DNA from: a bacterium
Lineage (GTDB): Bacteria; Bacillota; Clostridia; Oscillospirales; Acutalibacteraceae
Direction: 5' to 3'
NCBI GenBank assembly: GCA_020627425.1
Contig: JAHKXX010000249.1
Span: forward strand, 1 to 13,348
DNA: 13,348 bases
In this document: positions 1-8,394 of the stretch, one piece after another
Layout: every line of letters starts with the position of its first letter
Numbering within the stretch: the first letter of the stretch is position 1
Translations under genes and position numbers: made by a program
Notes under the pieces: model-generated
The model's database searches: none
What the model saw: only the letters and a program-made list of their open reading frames with translations
Told to the model about the DNA's origin: nothing

Positions 1-165
1 AACGAGCTCAGGCAAAAATACAGCCTGAATATAGATAAGCGCAAGATAACCCTTGACGGCGACATAAAGTCCTTCGGTACCTATAACGCCGAGGTAAAGC
101 TGTACACGGGTATATCGGCAAAGATAAAGGTAATGGTAACAGAGGCAGAGGAGAAGAAGAAATAA
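1..165 (+). CDS. rplI: Ribosomal protein L9, C-terminal fragment (5' end outside window)
   Basis: Frame 1 is open from the first base to TAA at 163-165 and encodes 54 residues of the C-terminal domain of bL9. Seen: a segment beginning NELRQKYSLNIDKRKITLDG, then an IKSFGTYNAEVKLYTGISAKIKVMV-like beta-rich stretch typical of the L9 C-terminal lobe, and a short acidic/lysine tail. L9 binds 23S rRNA near the L1 stalk and its extended C-terminal domain helps suppress frameshifting. It lies 33 nt upstream of the dnaB ATG with no terminator between them. This matches the common Firmicutes order rplI-dnaB, so cotranscription is likely. The N-terminal rRNA-binding domain is missing only because the window starts inside the gene. 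Confidence 0.9.
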   Translation, partial: NELRQKYSLNIDKRKITLDGDIKSFGTYNAEVKLYTGISAKIKVMVTEAEEKKK

Positions 166-185
166 TCTGTTTTCTCTGTCCGATT

Positions 186-190
186 GGAGG
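186..190 (+). promoter_or_regulatory. Shine-Dalgarno of dnaB that decides its start
   Basis: GGAGG ends 8 nt before the ATG at 199. An in-frame TTG at 184 would place this site inside the coding sequence, so the longer start is rejected in favour of 199. Confidence 0.85.
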
Positions 191-198
191 AAGTTATA

Positions 199-1566
199 AT
201 GAGTGATACCGTTCTGGGCAATGTAGACGGTGTAAATCTGCCGTTCAGCGCAGAGGCGGAGCAGTCGGTGCTCGGAGCCGTTTTGCTTGATTCGGAGTGT
301 CTGTCCGAGGTTATGGAGATACTTCCGAGCCATGAATATTTTTATATGGCTACGCACAAGGCTATCTATCGTGCGATGATAGATCTTTTTACTCTCAGCA
401 AGCCCGTGGATTTTGTAATGGTGCTCGAGCAGATAAAAAACAACAACGACTATGACGAGGCGTCCACAAAGACCTACCTTATGCAGATAGCAGAGCTGGT
501 ACCATCTATCTCACGCGTTGCCGAATATGCGCGCATAGTTCGTGACAAGTACGTTGTCAGAAGCCTTATACTTTCCTCAAGAGAGATAATCGACGACGCT
601 ATGCAGCCCTCCGACAGCGTTACAAAGCTTGTTGATGAGGCTGAGCAGCGTATTTTTGATATCCGCGACAACAAAAGCACAAAGGGTCTCGAGATAGTCC
701 GCGATGTTATTTTGCAGACCTTTGACAGGCTCGACCTTCTTAATTCACCCGAAAAGGATCTGTACAAGGGTATACCGACAGGTATCGGTGTGCTTGACAA
801 GACTATAACAGGGCTAAACCGCTCTGACCTTATACTTCTTGCAGCCCGTCCCGGTATGGGAAAAACTTCCTTTGCGCTGAATATCGCAAGACACGTCTCT
901 GTCACCTGCAAGAGAAGGGTCGCGTTCTTTTCTCTGGAAATGACAAAGGAACAGCTTGCCTCCCGTTTGCTCTCTACGGAGGGACTTATACAGGGTACAA
1001 AGCTGAGGACAGGCATACTCTCGGACGAGGAATGGGTGCGTCTGCTGGAGGCAGGCGACGTTCTCGGCAAAGCAGAGCTTTATATGGACGATACACCGGG
1101 TATTACCGTGCCCGAGATGAAGGCGAAGCTCAGAAGGCTGAAGAATGTCGATCTGGTGATCATAGACTATTTGCAGCTTATGTCCGCTTCAAGAAGAATA
1201 GACAACCGTGTTCAGGAAATATCAGAGATAACAAGAAATCTTAAAATACTTGCAAAGGAATTCAATGTCCCCGTAATAACACTGTCCCAGCTTTCGCGTG
1301 CCAGTGAGCAGAGAGCCGACCATAAGCCCCAGCTCTCCGACCTTCGTGATTCGGGTTCTATAGAGCAGGACGCGGACATAGTTCTTTTTCTATACCGCGA
1401 CGATTACTATCGTGACTCTGAAAACGCCGATCCCGAAAACGGCGATCGAAACAGCGGAGAATGTATAGTAGCAAAAAACAGACACGGCGAAACGCGCTCT
1501 GTACCTCTGCACTGGCAGGGCGAGTTTATGAGATTTACTTCCCGGGAGCTGACGGATGAGGAATAA
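199..1566 (+). CDS. dnaB: Replicative DNA helicase DnaB
   Basis: A 455-residue RecA-fold hexameric helicase that unwinds DNA ahead of the replication fork and recruits primase. The N-terminal all-alpha domain (about residues 12-115) opens with the family signature LPFSAEAEQSVLGAVLLD. The C-terminal ATPase domain shows Walker A RPGMGKTS (217-224), the SLEM helix, Walker B LVIIDYLQLM (319-328) with Asp323, the SQLSR motif and a late DADIVLFLYRDDYY segment. Length is normal for the family and the protein looks intact. The start at ATG 199 is chosen because GGAGG lies 8 nt upstream. It follows rplI by 33 nt, and its 3' end overlaps tilS by 11 nt, which suggests one transcript and coupled translation. 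By eye, 22 of its 32 isoleucine codons are AUA. Confidence 0.97.
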   Translation: MSDTVLGNVDGVNLPFSAEAEQSVLGAVLLDSECLSEVMEILPSHEYFYMATHKAIYRAMIDLFTLSKPVDFVMVLEQIKNNNDYDEASTKTYLMQIAELVPSISRVAEYARIVRDKYVVRSLILSSREIIDDAMQPSDSVTKLVDEAEQRIFDIRDNKSTKGLEIVRDVILQTFDRLDLLNSPEKDLYKGIPTGIGVLDKTITGLNRSDLILLAARPGMGKTSFALNIARHVSVTCKRRVAFFSLEMTKEQLASRLLSTEGLIQGTKLRTGILSDEEWVRLLEAGDVLGKAELYMDDTPGITVPEMKAKLRRLKNVDLVIIDYLQLMSASRRIDNRVQEISEITRNLKILAKEFNVPVITLSQLSRASEQRADHKPQLSDLRDSGSIEQDADIVLFLYRDDYYRDSENADPENGDRNSGECIVAKNRHGETRSVPLHWQGEFMRFTSRELTDEE

Positions 1567-2917
1567 AGCATTTGAAACGGTAAAAAAATATAATATGCTT
1601 CAAAAGGGAGACAGAGTAGTCGTCGGTCTTTCGGGAGGAGCAGACTCCTGTGCGCTGCTATACTTTCTGGTGTCCTTGCGCTCAGAGCTTTCGCTTACGG
1701 TATATGCCTGTCATATTAATCACGGACTGCGCGGAGAGGATGCCGATAGTGACGAAAAGTATTGCAGAAGGCTTTGTCAGAGCCTGGGTATTGAGCTTTT
1801 TGTCCTTCATGCCGATATAAAAAAGCTCTCATCGGAGCAGGGCATAGGAACCGAGCAGTGCGGAAGAAATGTAAGGTATAGTTTTTTTACCGCCCGTGCA
1901 GAGGAGTTGCACGCAAAGATTGCAACAGCCCACACCGCCTCTGATAATGCCGAAACGGTACTTTTTAATCTTACAAGAGGCAGCGGTATACGCGGTATCT
2001 GCGGAATACCGCCCGTACGGAATAATATAATCAGACCGCTGATAGAATGTACACGCGATGAAATAGAGGAATACTGCAAAAAAAACAACCTTGGCTATGT
2101 TACCGATAAGACAAACTTTGAGCGTGACTATAACCGCAACAAGCTCCGGTTGGACGTTATGCCGGTACTAAGGGAGATAAACCCCTCAGTAGAGCAGACG
2201 ATCTCTGCCTTTTGTGAGCGAATGAGAGAAACAGAGCTTTTTATATCGGAGTGTGCAGAGAAGCTTCTCATAAAAGCCCGTACCGAAAACGGCTATAAAG
2301 CAGAAGCTCTTAATAATACACCTCCGCCTGTTTTTGCCGCGGCAGTAAAAATATTACTGAAAAAATATGATATAATTCCCGACTCACGGCATATTGAACT
2401 TATCCGCGATATCGTGTATAATGGTGGTGCTGTAGAGATAAAGCAGGATATAATGGCTGTAGTCAGCCAGGGACTGCTGAGAGTTTACAAAAAAAGCACT
2501 GAGGACTCTTCGGAAATAATATATAAGGGTCAGGATAGTGTTATAATTAACAATATAATTATTAAACCAAGACTCCTTAATATATCCGATTTTAACAAGT
2601 GTAAAGAAAATAAAAATTTAATATTCCATTATTTTCTTGATTATGATACAATACCTTTAACGCCTGTTTTCCGAAACCGCAGGGAGGGCGATTTTTTCAG
2701 ACCTGTAGGCAAAAACATTACCAAGCGTCTGAGAAAATATATGAATGAGCTAAGACTCCCAAGGGAGATAAGAAACTTTCTGCCTCTGCTCACAGACGGC
2801 AGCGAGATCCTGTGGGGACTAAGGATAGGAGTATCCGACAGATGCAAAATAACCGCAAAGACAAAAAGAGTTCTGCTGATAGAAACAGAGTCGGTGAATG
2901 AAGATGGAAATAAATAA
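1556..2917 (+). CDS. tilS: tRNA(Ile)-lysidine synthetase
   Basis: A 453-residue enzyme that uses ATP to attach lysine to C34 of the CAU-anticodon tRNA-Ile, converting its reading from AUG to AUA. The N-terminal PP-loop ATPase carries SGGADS (26-31). Further family motifs follow: HINHGLRGEDADSDE, AHTASDNAETVLFNLTRGSG, and a DKTNFERDYNRNKLR segment matching the family's D-x-T-N and Y-x-R-N elements. The C-terminal TilS domain (about 372-447) begins FRNRREGDFF and contains the KRLRKYMNELRLPREIR helix. Length fits the long, two-domain form. The ATG at 1556 lies inside the dnaB 3' end and has GGGAG 7 nt upstream. The linker between the N and C parts (roughly 2500-2660) is clearly more AT-rich than the rest of the gene, which may just reflect weak constraint. 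The 3' end overlaps hpt by 20 nt. Confidence 0.95.
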   Translation: MRNKAFETVKKYNMLQKGDRVVVGLSGGADSCALLYFLVSLRSELSLTVYACHINHGLRGEDADSDEKYCRRLCQSLGIELFVLHADIKKLSSEQGIGTEQCGRNVRYSFFTARAEELHAKIATAHTASDNAETVLFNLTRGSGIRGICGIPPVRNNIIRPLIECTRDEIEEYCKKNNLGYVTDKTNFERDYNRNKLRLDVMPVLREINPSVEQTISAFCERMRETELFISECAEKLLIKARTENGYKAEALNNTPPPVFAAAVKILLKKYDIIPDSRHIELIRDIVYNGGAVEIKQDIMAVVSQGLLRVYKKSTEDSSEIIYKGQDSVIINNIIIKPRLLNISDFNKCKENKNLIFHYFLDYDTIPLTPVFRNRREGDFFRPVGKNITKRLRKYMNELRLPREIRNFLPLLTDGSEILWGLRIGVSDRCKITAKTKRVLLIETESVNEDGNK

Positions 2918-3446
2918 GGATATCGAAAGAATACTGTTTACAGAAAAAGAGCTTTCCACGATTGCCGATAATATAGCCGGACAGATAAATACCGACTATA
3001 AGGGCAAAGAGCTTCTCGTAGTGGGGGTACTAAAGGGCAGCGTTATATTCCTTGCCGATATTTTCAGAAGGCTCAGCCTTGACTGTCGGCTTGATTTTAT
3101 CACAGCCTCGAGCTACGGCAGCGGCTATGAGAGCAGCGGCAGGATAATAATAAAAAAGGATATAGACACCGATATAAAAGGAAAGCATCTGCTCCTTTGT
3201 GAGGATATACTCGACACGGGCAACACTCTCTTTTATCTGCGTCAGAATCTGATAGATCGCGGAGCAGAGAGTGTCAGAATATGTGCTCTGCTTGATAAAC
3301 CCTCAAGGCGGCAAAAGCCTGTGACGCCTGATTATTACGGAGCGCAGGTACCCGATGAATTTGTAGTAGGCTACGGTCTTGACTATGACGAGCGCTACAG
3401 AAATCTGCCGTATATCGGGATACTAAAGCCCGAAATATATATGTAG
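2898..3446 (+). CDS. hpt: Hypoxanthine-guanine phosphoribosyltransferase
   Basis: A 182-residue type I phosphoribosyltransferase of purine salvage that transfers phosphoribose from PRPP to hypoxanthine or guanine in the cytoplasm. Seen: the PPi-loop region VGVLKGSVIFLADIFRR, the flexible-loop part ITASSYGSGYESSGRI, the PRPP-binding motif LLLCEDILDTGNTL with Glu102-Asp103 and Thr107-Gly-Asn-Thr110, and the C-terminal base-binding part DEFVVGYGLDYDERYRNLPYIG. Full length for the bacterial family. The ATG at 2898 overlaps the tilS end. A second ATG at 2904 has GGTGA at 2893-2897, 6 nt upstream, and may be the real start, which would remove two residues. The tilS-hpt-ftsH order is widespread in Firmicutes and supports the assignment. 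A 53-nt gap follows before ftsH. Confidence 0.95.
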   Translation: MKMEINKDIERILFTEKELSTIADNIAGQINTDYKGKELLVVGVLKGSVIFLADIFRRLSLDCRLDFITASSYGSGYESSGRIIIKKDIDTDIKGKHLLLCEDILDTGNTLFYLRQNLIDRGAESVRICALLDKPSRRQKPVTPDYYGAQVPDEFVVGYGLDYDERYRNLPYIGILKPEIYM

Positions 3447-3482
3447 AAATGTATTGAAGTAAACCTGTGATCATAACAAAAT

Positions 3483-3492
3483 AAAGGAGTGA
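3483..3492 (+). promoter_or_regulatory. Extended Shine-Dalgarno supporting a TTG start for ftsH
   Basis: AAAGGAGTGA is a near-complete complement to the 16S rRNA tail and ends 7 nt before TTG at 3500. No ATG or GTG lies in frame nearby at suitable spacing, and the protein begins exactly where family members begin. Confidence 0.75.
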
Positions 3493-3499
3493 CAAGTTC

Positions 3500-5449
3500 T
3501 TGGACAACAAGAAAACAATACGAAACCTGCTGATCTATCTTGGTATACCTATCGTACTTATTATTATAATAGCCGTTGTGTTCTCTATGCAGCCAAAGCA
3601 GGAGTATACGACCTCGGAGATAGTATATCTTTTTCAGGATCAGAAGGTCAAGGAGTACAAGGTGGACTGCGGCAGCGGTGAGCTGAATATCACAAAAACA
3701 GATGATAAAAAGCTGACCACAAACGTGGCGAGCGTACAACTGTTTCTGGACTCTATAGAGCCGTATGTTCAGGAGTATAACAAGGCGCACCCGGACGAGA
3801 GAATGGTGTATACCCTTGTACCGGCTACCGATAATTCATGGTGGCTGAGTCTTCTGCCGAATATTATTCTGATAGCACTTCTTGCAGGTGTATGGATCTA
3901 CTTTATGAAGCGATTCCAAGGCAGCTTCGGTGATGCCGGAAAACAGATGAACTTCGGCAAGGCAAGAATAAAGAATATGAACGACGAAAAGAGAAAGACA
4001 ACCTTTGCCGACGTAGCAGGCGCCGACGAGGAAAAGGAGGAGCTGGAGGAGATCGTAGAATTTCTGAAGGATCCCAAAAAGTATAACGAGCTTGGCGCAA
4101 GAATACCCAAGGGCGTTCTGCTCGTAGGACCTCCCGGTACAGGTAAGACCCTGCTTGCCAGAGCCGTTGCCGGCGAGGCAGGGGTACCGTTCTTCTCTAT
4201 ATCAGGCTCTGACTTCGTAGAGATGTTTGTCGGTGTCGGCGCGTCAAGAGTCAGGGATCTTTTTGAGCAGGCAAAGAAAAACTCGCCCTGTATCATCTTT
4301 ATTGACGAGATAGACGCAGTCGGTCGTCAGAGAGGCGCAGGCCTCGGCGGCGGACACGACGAGCGCGAGCAGACCCTGAACCAGCTGCTCGTAGAGATGG
4401 ACGGCTTCGGCGCAAACGAAGGCGTTATAATGATAGCCGCAACCAACCGTCCCGATATTCTCGATCCGGCTCTTATGCGTCCGGGCAGATTTGACAGACA
4501 GGTAATAGTCGGCAGACCCGATATAAAGGGCAGAGAAGAGATACTGAAGGTACACGCAAAGGGCAAGCCTATGGCGCCGGATGTAGAGCTGAGGACTATA
4601 GCAAAGTCCACGGCAGGTTTCACCGGAGCAGATCTCGAAAACCTTCTGAACGAGGCAGCACTGCTTGCAGCCAGAAAGGATCAGAAAGCAATAACTATGA
4701 AAGAGGTCGAGGAGGCTACCATAAAGGTAGTTGTCGGTGCTGAGAAGAAGTCCAGAGTGATGAGCGAAAAGGAAAAGAAGCTTACGGCTTATCACGAGGC
4801 AGGACACGCTATTGCGACCTACTATTCACCCACACAGGATCCTGTTCATCAGATCTCCATTATACCGCGCGGTATGGCAGGCGGCTTTACTATGTCGCTG
4901 CCGAGCGAGGACAAGAGCTACCGCTCTAAGAAGGAGATGGAGGAGGAGATAGTTGTTCTCCTCGGCGGACGTGTCGCAGAGGCTCTTATCCTCGGCGATA
5001 TATCAACGGGTGCTTCAAACGATATAGAGCGTGCTACAAACCTTGTTTTCTCTATGGTCACCAAGTACGGTATGAGTGATACGCTCGGACCTATCACCTA
5101 CGGCTCCGATAACGGAGAGGTATTCCTCGGTAAGGAGCTTGGTCACAACAAGACCTACTCCGAGGAGACGGCCGCAAAGATAGATGAAGAGGTAAAGAAA
5201 TACATCACCGAGGGCTATGAAAAGACCGAGAAGATACTCAGTGAGCATACCGATCAGCTTCACAAGGTTGCTCAGTTCCTGTTCGAGCACGAAAAGATGA
5301 TGGGAGAGCAGTTCGAGCTTGTTATGGAAGGCAAGCCTGTTCCCGAAGCAGAGGACGAGATAGACTTTATTGACGAGGAAAAACAGTCCGATGCTACAGA
5401 CGACGATGAGATCATAAACGAAGAAAAATCAGAAAAATCCGATGACTGA
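3500..5449 (+). CDS. ftsH: ATP-dependent zinc metalloprotease FtsH
   Basis: A 649-residue membrane-anchored AAA+ protease that extracts and degrades misfolded membrane proteins and short-lived regulators. TM helix 1 is at about residues 8-28, an external domain at 29-113, and TM helix 2 at about 116-136. The AAA module has Walker A GPPGTGKT (210-217), the pore-loop FVGVG segment, Walker B CIIFIDEID with Asp269/Glu270, and the second region of homology ATNRPDILDPALMRPGRFDR. The protease domain has the zinc-binding HEAGH (His432, Glu433, His436) with a likely third ligand Asp508 in the NDIERAT segment. All catalytic residues are present. The tail is strongly acidic, as in many Gram-positive homologues. 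Translation starts at TTG 3500 after a strong Shine-Dalgarno site. It is the last gene of its group: two hairpin terminators follow the stop. Confidence 0.97.
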   Translation: MDNKKTIRNLLIYLGIPIVLIIIIAVVFSMQPKQEYTTSEIVYLFQDQKVKEYKVDCGSGELNITKTDDKKLTTNVASVQLFLDSIEPYVQEYNKAHPDERMVYTLVPATDNSWWLSLLPNIILIALLAGVWIYFMKRFQGSFGDAGKQMNFGKARIKNMNDEKRKTTFADVAGADEEKEELEEIVEFLKDPKKYNELGARIPKGVLLVGPPGTGKTLLARAVAGEAGVPFFSISGSDFVEMFVGVGASRVRDLFEQAKKNSPCIIFIDEIDAVGRQRGAGLGGGHDEREQTLNQLLVEMDGFGANEGVIMIAATNRPDILDPALMRPGRFDRQVIVGRPDIKGREEILKVHAKGKPMAPDVELRTIAKSTAGFTGADLENLLNEAALLAARKDQKAITMKEVEEATIKVVVGAEKKSRVMSEKEKKLTAYHEAGHAIATYYSPTQDPVHQISIIPRGMAGGFTMSLPSEDKSYRSKKEMEEEIVVLLGGRVAEALILGDISTGASNDIERATNLVFSMVTKYGMSDTLGPITYGSDNGEVFLGKELGHNKTYSEETAAKIDEEVKKYITEGYEKTEKILSEHTDQLHKVAQFLFEHEKMMGEQFELVMEGKPVPEAEDEIDFIDEEKQSDATDDDEIINEEKSEKSDD

Positions 5450-5463
5450 TTGATGCCGCGGTT

Positions 5464-5505
5464 TTCGTCCGTGCCGTAAAAGGCGCGGACGAAGCTTTGG
5501 TTTTT
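5464..5505 (+). terminator. Rho-independent terminator 1 after ftsH
   Basis: A 12-bp stem pairs 5464-5475 (TTCGTCCGTGCC) with 5482-5493 (GGCGCGGACGAA), with a single T-G wobble and a 6-nt GTAAAA loop. A short spacer and a T5 run (5501-5505) follow. It begins 14 nt after the ftsH stop. The T tract is interrupted, so efficiency may be less than complete. Confidence 0.8.
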
Positions 5506-5508
5506 GCT

Positions 5509-5534
5509 GGAGTGCGTTTGCACTCCTTTGTTTT
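5509..5534 (+). terminator. Second hairpin terminator in tandem, just before uvrA
   Basis: A perfect 7-bp stem, GGAGTGC (5509-5515) with GCACTCC (5520-5526), closed by a GTTT loop and followed by TTTGTTTT (5527-5534). It lies 4 nt after the T run of the first terminator and ends 19 nt before the uvrA ATG. Its position within the uvrA leader means it could also act as an attenuator on uvrA; that role is inference. Confidence 0.65.
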
Positions 5535-5553
5535 ACACGGAAAGAGGATAATG

Positions 5554-8373
5554 ATGGCATTTAAGAGAATAACCGTAAAGGGAGCAAGAGAGCATAATCT
5601 GAAAAATATTAACGTAGAAATACCCCGTGACGAGCTTGTTGTCATAACGGGTCTTTCAGGCTCGGGCAAATCCTCGCTGGCGTTTGATACCCTGTATGCA
5701 GAGGGTCAGCGCCGATATGTCGAGTCTCTGTCAAGCTATGCAAGAATGTTTCTCGGTCAGATGGACAAGCCGGACGTAGACAGTATAGACGGTTTATCTC
5801 CGTCTATCTCCATAGATCAGAAGACCACCTCCAAAAACCCCCGTTCTACAGTCGGTACCGTTACCGAGATCTACGACTACCTCCGACTGATGTATGCGCG
5901 TATAGGTATTCCTCACTGTCCTATCTGCGGCAGAGAGATAAAGCAGCAGACCGTAGACCAGATAGTGGACAAGGTATGCGAGCTGCCCGAAGGAACAAAA
6001 ATACAGGTGATGTCGCCCGTGATTCGTGCAAAAAAGGGCGAACACAAAAAGGAACTGGAGAAAGCTTCAAAAAGCGGTTTTGTCCGCGTCAGAGCCGACG
6101 GTATAATCTATGACCTGTCGGAAAAAATACAGCTTGAAAAAAACAAAAAGCACAATATAGATATTGTCATAGACCGTCTGGTGATGAAGGACAATATCCG
6201 TTCCAGACTTTCGGACTCAGTTGAAACAGCCGCAAAGCTGTCAAAGGGTCTTGTGCTGGTAGCAGTTGCCGGAGGCGAGGATATATTGTTTTCACAAAAC
6301 TATGCTTGCCCCGAGCACGGAGTAAGTATCGACGAGCTTACGCCGAGAATGTTTTCCTTCAACAATCCCTTTGGCGCCTGCAAGAAGTGTACAGGCCTCG
6401 GTGTGTTTATGAAAATAGACGTTGACCGCATTATCCCGGATAGAACAAGATCAGTAAGACAGGGCGCTATAAAGGGCAGCGGCTGGGCTATGGAAGGCAG
6501 CACGATAGCAACACTATACTTCGAGGCTTTGTCCAAAAAGTATAACTTTTCCCTTGACACACCGATAAAAGATCTCCCTGAGGAGATAGTCGATATACTT
6601 CTGTACGGTACAAAGGGAGAAAAAATAACGATACACAGAAGAAACGAGTACGGCTCCGGTACCTATAATACGGAATTTGAGGGTATTATCAATAACCTCG
6701 AGCGCCGTTTCCGTGAGACTCAGAGCAGTTGGGTAAAGGCAGAGATAGAGAGCTATATGTCTGCGGTGCCGTGTGATGCCTGCAAGGGCAGAAGGCTGTC
6801 TCCGGAGAGTCTTGCGGTGACAGTGGGAGGCATGAATATAAGCGAGTTTTGCGATATGTCTGTCGAAAAGGCGCTGAACTTTACAAGGAATACCAGCCTC
6901 ACCTCGCGAGAGTCGATGATAGCCGGAGCTATCACAAAGGAGATTGACAGCAGACTCAATTTTTTGAACAGCGTCGGACTTTCCTATCTGACGCTTTCGC
7001 GCTCCGCAGGCACTCTGTCCGGCGGCGAAAGCCAACGTATAAGACTTGCTACCCAGATAGGTTCGTCACTCTCCGGTGTACTTTATATACTTGACGAGCC
7101 GAGTATAGGACTTCACCAGAGGGATAACGACAAGCTTATAGCAACACTGAAAAATCTGCGTGACCTCGGAAATACCGTTATCGTAGTAGAGCACGACGAG
7201 GACACTATGTATGCCGCAGACCATATTATAGACATAGGACCCGGTGCCGGAGTACACGGGGGAGAGCTTGTGGCGGAGGGCAGTATAGATGATATAAAGG
7301 CTTGCCCCCGGTCTGTAACGGGTCAGTATCTTAGCCGTGAAAGATATATCCCTGTACCCGAGACCAGACGAAATGGCACGGGAAAGACTCTGGGTATAAT
7401 CGGCGCAAAACAGAATAACCTGAAAAATATAAACGTCTCTATACCGCTTGGGGAGTTTGTGTGTGTTACCGGAGTGTCAGGCTCCGGAAAATCGTCCCTG
7501 ATAAACGAGATACTCTATAAAAAGCTTGCAAGTGAGCTTAACGGTGCACGACCGCTGCCCGTTAACTGCAAAAAAATAACCGGCATAGAAGAGCTTGACA
7601 AGGTCATAGATATAAATCAGTCTCCTATAGGCCGTACACCGCGCTCAAACCCGGCAACCTATACAGGAGTCTTTACCGATATAAGAGAGCTGTTCTCACA
7701 GACAAACGAAGCCAAGATGAAGGGCTTTTCCTCGGGCAGATTCAGCTTTAATGTAAAGGGAGGCAGGTGCGAGGCTTGTCAGGGCGACGGCATAAAGAAG
7801 ATAGAGATGCATTTTCTTCCCGATGTCTATGTTCCCTGCGAGGTCTGCTCCGGAAGGCGCTATAACCGCGAGACGCTGGAGGTAAGATACAAGGGAAAAA
7901 ACATTTATGATGTCCTCGAGATGACAGCCGAGGAGGGCTGTACATTCTTTGAAAATCATCCGAAGATATACACAAAGCTGAAGACCCTGTGCGATGTCGG
8001 TCTGGGATATATTAAAATAGGACAGCCCTCGACCACTCTTTCGGGCGGCGAGGCTCAGAGAATAAAGCTTGCCACCGAGCTTTCAAAGCGCTCTACAGGC
8101 AGGACGATGTATATACTTGACGAGCCGACAACGGGACTTCATATTGCCGATGTACACAGGCTTGTTGACGTTCTTCAGAAGCTTGTGGATCTGGGAAATA
8201 CCGTTGTGGTAATAGAGCACAACCTTGACCTGATAAAAACAGCCGATCATATAATCGACCTCGGACCCGAGGGCGGCGACGGAGGCGGTACTGTCATCGC
8301 CACCGGTACCCCCGAGCAGGTAGCAAAAAACGAAGCCTCCTACACCGGAGCCTACCTGAAAAAATATCTTTAG
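5554..8373 (+). CDS. uvrA: Excinuclease ABC subunit A (UvrA)
   Basis: A 939-residue ABC-type ATPase that dimerises, scans DNA for bulky lesions and loads UvrB in nucleotide excision repair. Two ABC modules are visible. The first has Walker A GLSGSGKS (33-40), signature LSGGESQR (488-495) and YILDEPSIGLH. The second has Walker A GVSGSGKS (640-647), signature LSGGEAQR (829-836) and YILDEPTTGLH. The C-terminal zinc finger C739-x2-C742-x19-C762-x2-C765 is canonical. In the first zinc site the ligands read C252-x2-H255-x20-C276-x2-C279, with His where E. coli has Cys256. The ATG at 5554 is preferred over the adjacent ATG at 5551 because AGAGG (5543-5547) is 6 nt from the former and only 3 nt from the latter. 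A TTG at 5497 lies inside the terminator. No LexA-type box was seen upstream. uvrB is not in the window. Confidence 0.97.
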   Translation: MAFKRITVKGAREHNLKNINVEIPRDELVVITGLSGSGKSSLAFDTLYAEGQRRYVESLSSYARMFLGQMDKPDVDSIDGLSPSISIDQKTTSKNPRSTVGTVTEIYDYLRLMYARIGIPHCPICGREIKQQTVDQIVDKVCELPEGTKIQVMSPVIRAKKGEHKKELEKASKSGFVRVRADGIIYDLSEKIQLEKNKKHNIDIVIDRLVMKDNIRSRLSDSVETAAKLSKGLVLVAVAGGEDILFSQNYACPEHGVSIDELTPRMFSFNNPFGACKKCTGLGVFMKIDVDRIIPDRTRSVRQGAIKGSGWAMEGSTIATLYFEALSKKYNFSLDTPIKDLPEEIVDILLYGTKGEKITIHRRNEYGSGTYNTEFEGIINNLERRFRETQSSWVKAEIESYMSAVPCDACKGRRLSPESLAVTVGGMNISEFCDMSVEKALNFTRNTSLTSRESMIAGAITKEIDSRLNFLNSVGLSYLTLSRSAGTLSGGESQRIRLATQIGSSLSGVLYILDEPSIGLHQRDNDKLIATLKNLRDLGNTVIVVEHDEDTMYAADHIIDIGPGAGVHGGELVAEGSIDDIKACPRSVTGQYLSRERYIPVPETRRNGTGKTLGIIGAKQNNLKNINVSIPLGEFVCVTGVSGSGKSSLINEILYKKLASELNGARPLPVNCKKITGIEELDKVIDINQSPIGRTPRSNPATYTGVFTDIRELFSQTNEAKMKGFSSGRFSFNVKGGRCEACQGDGIKKIEMHFLPDVYVPCEVCSGRRYNRETLEVRYKGKNIYDVLEMTAEEGCTFFENHPKIYTKLKTLCDVGLGYIKIGQPSTTLSGGEAQRIKLATELSKRSTGRTMYILDEPTTGLHIADVHRLVDVLQKLVDLGNTVVVIEHNLDLIKTADHIIDLGPEGGDGGGTVIATGTPEQVAKNEASYTGAYLKKYL

Positions 8374-8380
8374 GAAAACA

Positions 8381-8387
8381 GAGGTGA
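8381..8387 (+). promoter_or_regulatory. Shine-Dalgarno supporting a TTG start
   Basis: GAGGTGA sits 7 nt before the TTG at 8395. The same arrangement (SD extended with GTGA, 7-nt spacer, TTG) occurs at ftsH, which supports real TTG initiation in this genome. Confidence 0.75.
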
Positions 8388-8394
8388 CAAAGCC

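Noticed and set aside
184..198. TTG at 184 as the dnaB start
   Set aside because: The GGAGG site at 186-190 would then lie inside the gene; it is correctly spaced for ATG 199.
3447..3499. Promoter between hpt and ftsH
   Set aside because: A TTGAAG at 3454 has no -10-like hexamer at suitable distance, so a promoter cannot be supported.
3395..4807. Long minus-strand open frames opposite ftsH (3395-3790, 3898-4296, 4244-4807)
   Set aside because: They lie antisense to a strongly conserved gene, with compositions typical of shadow frames and no family motifs.
5497..5553. TTG at 5497 as the uvrA start, adding 19 residues
   Set aside because: This start lies in the terminator tail and the extra residues run through the second hairpin. 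UvrA proteins begin at MAFKRI-like sequences, and SD spacing supports 5554.
5450..5553. LexA (SOS) operator upstream of uvrA
   Set aside because: I looked for a GAAC-N4-GTTC-type palindrome in the 104-nt gap and found none. SOS control may still occur elsewhere.
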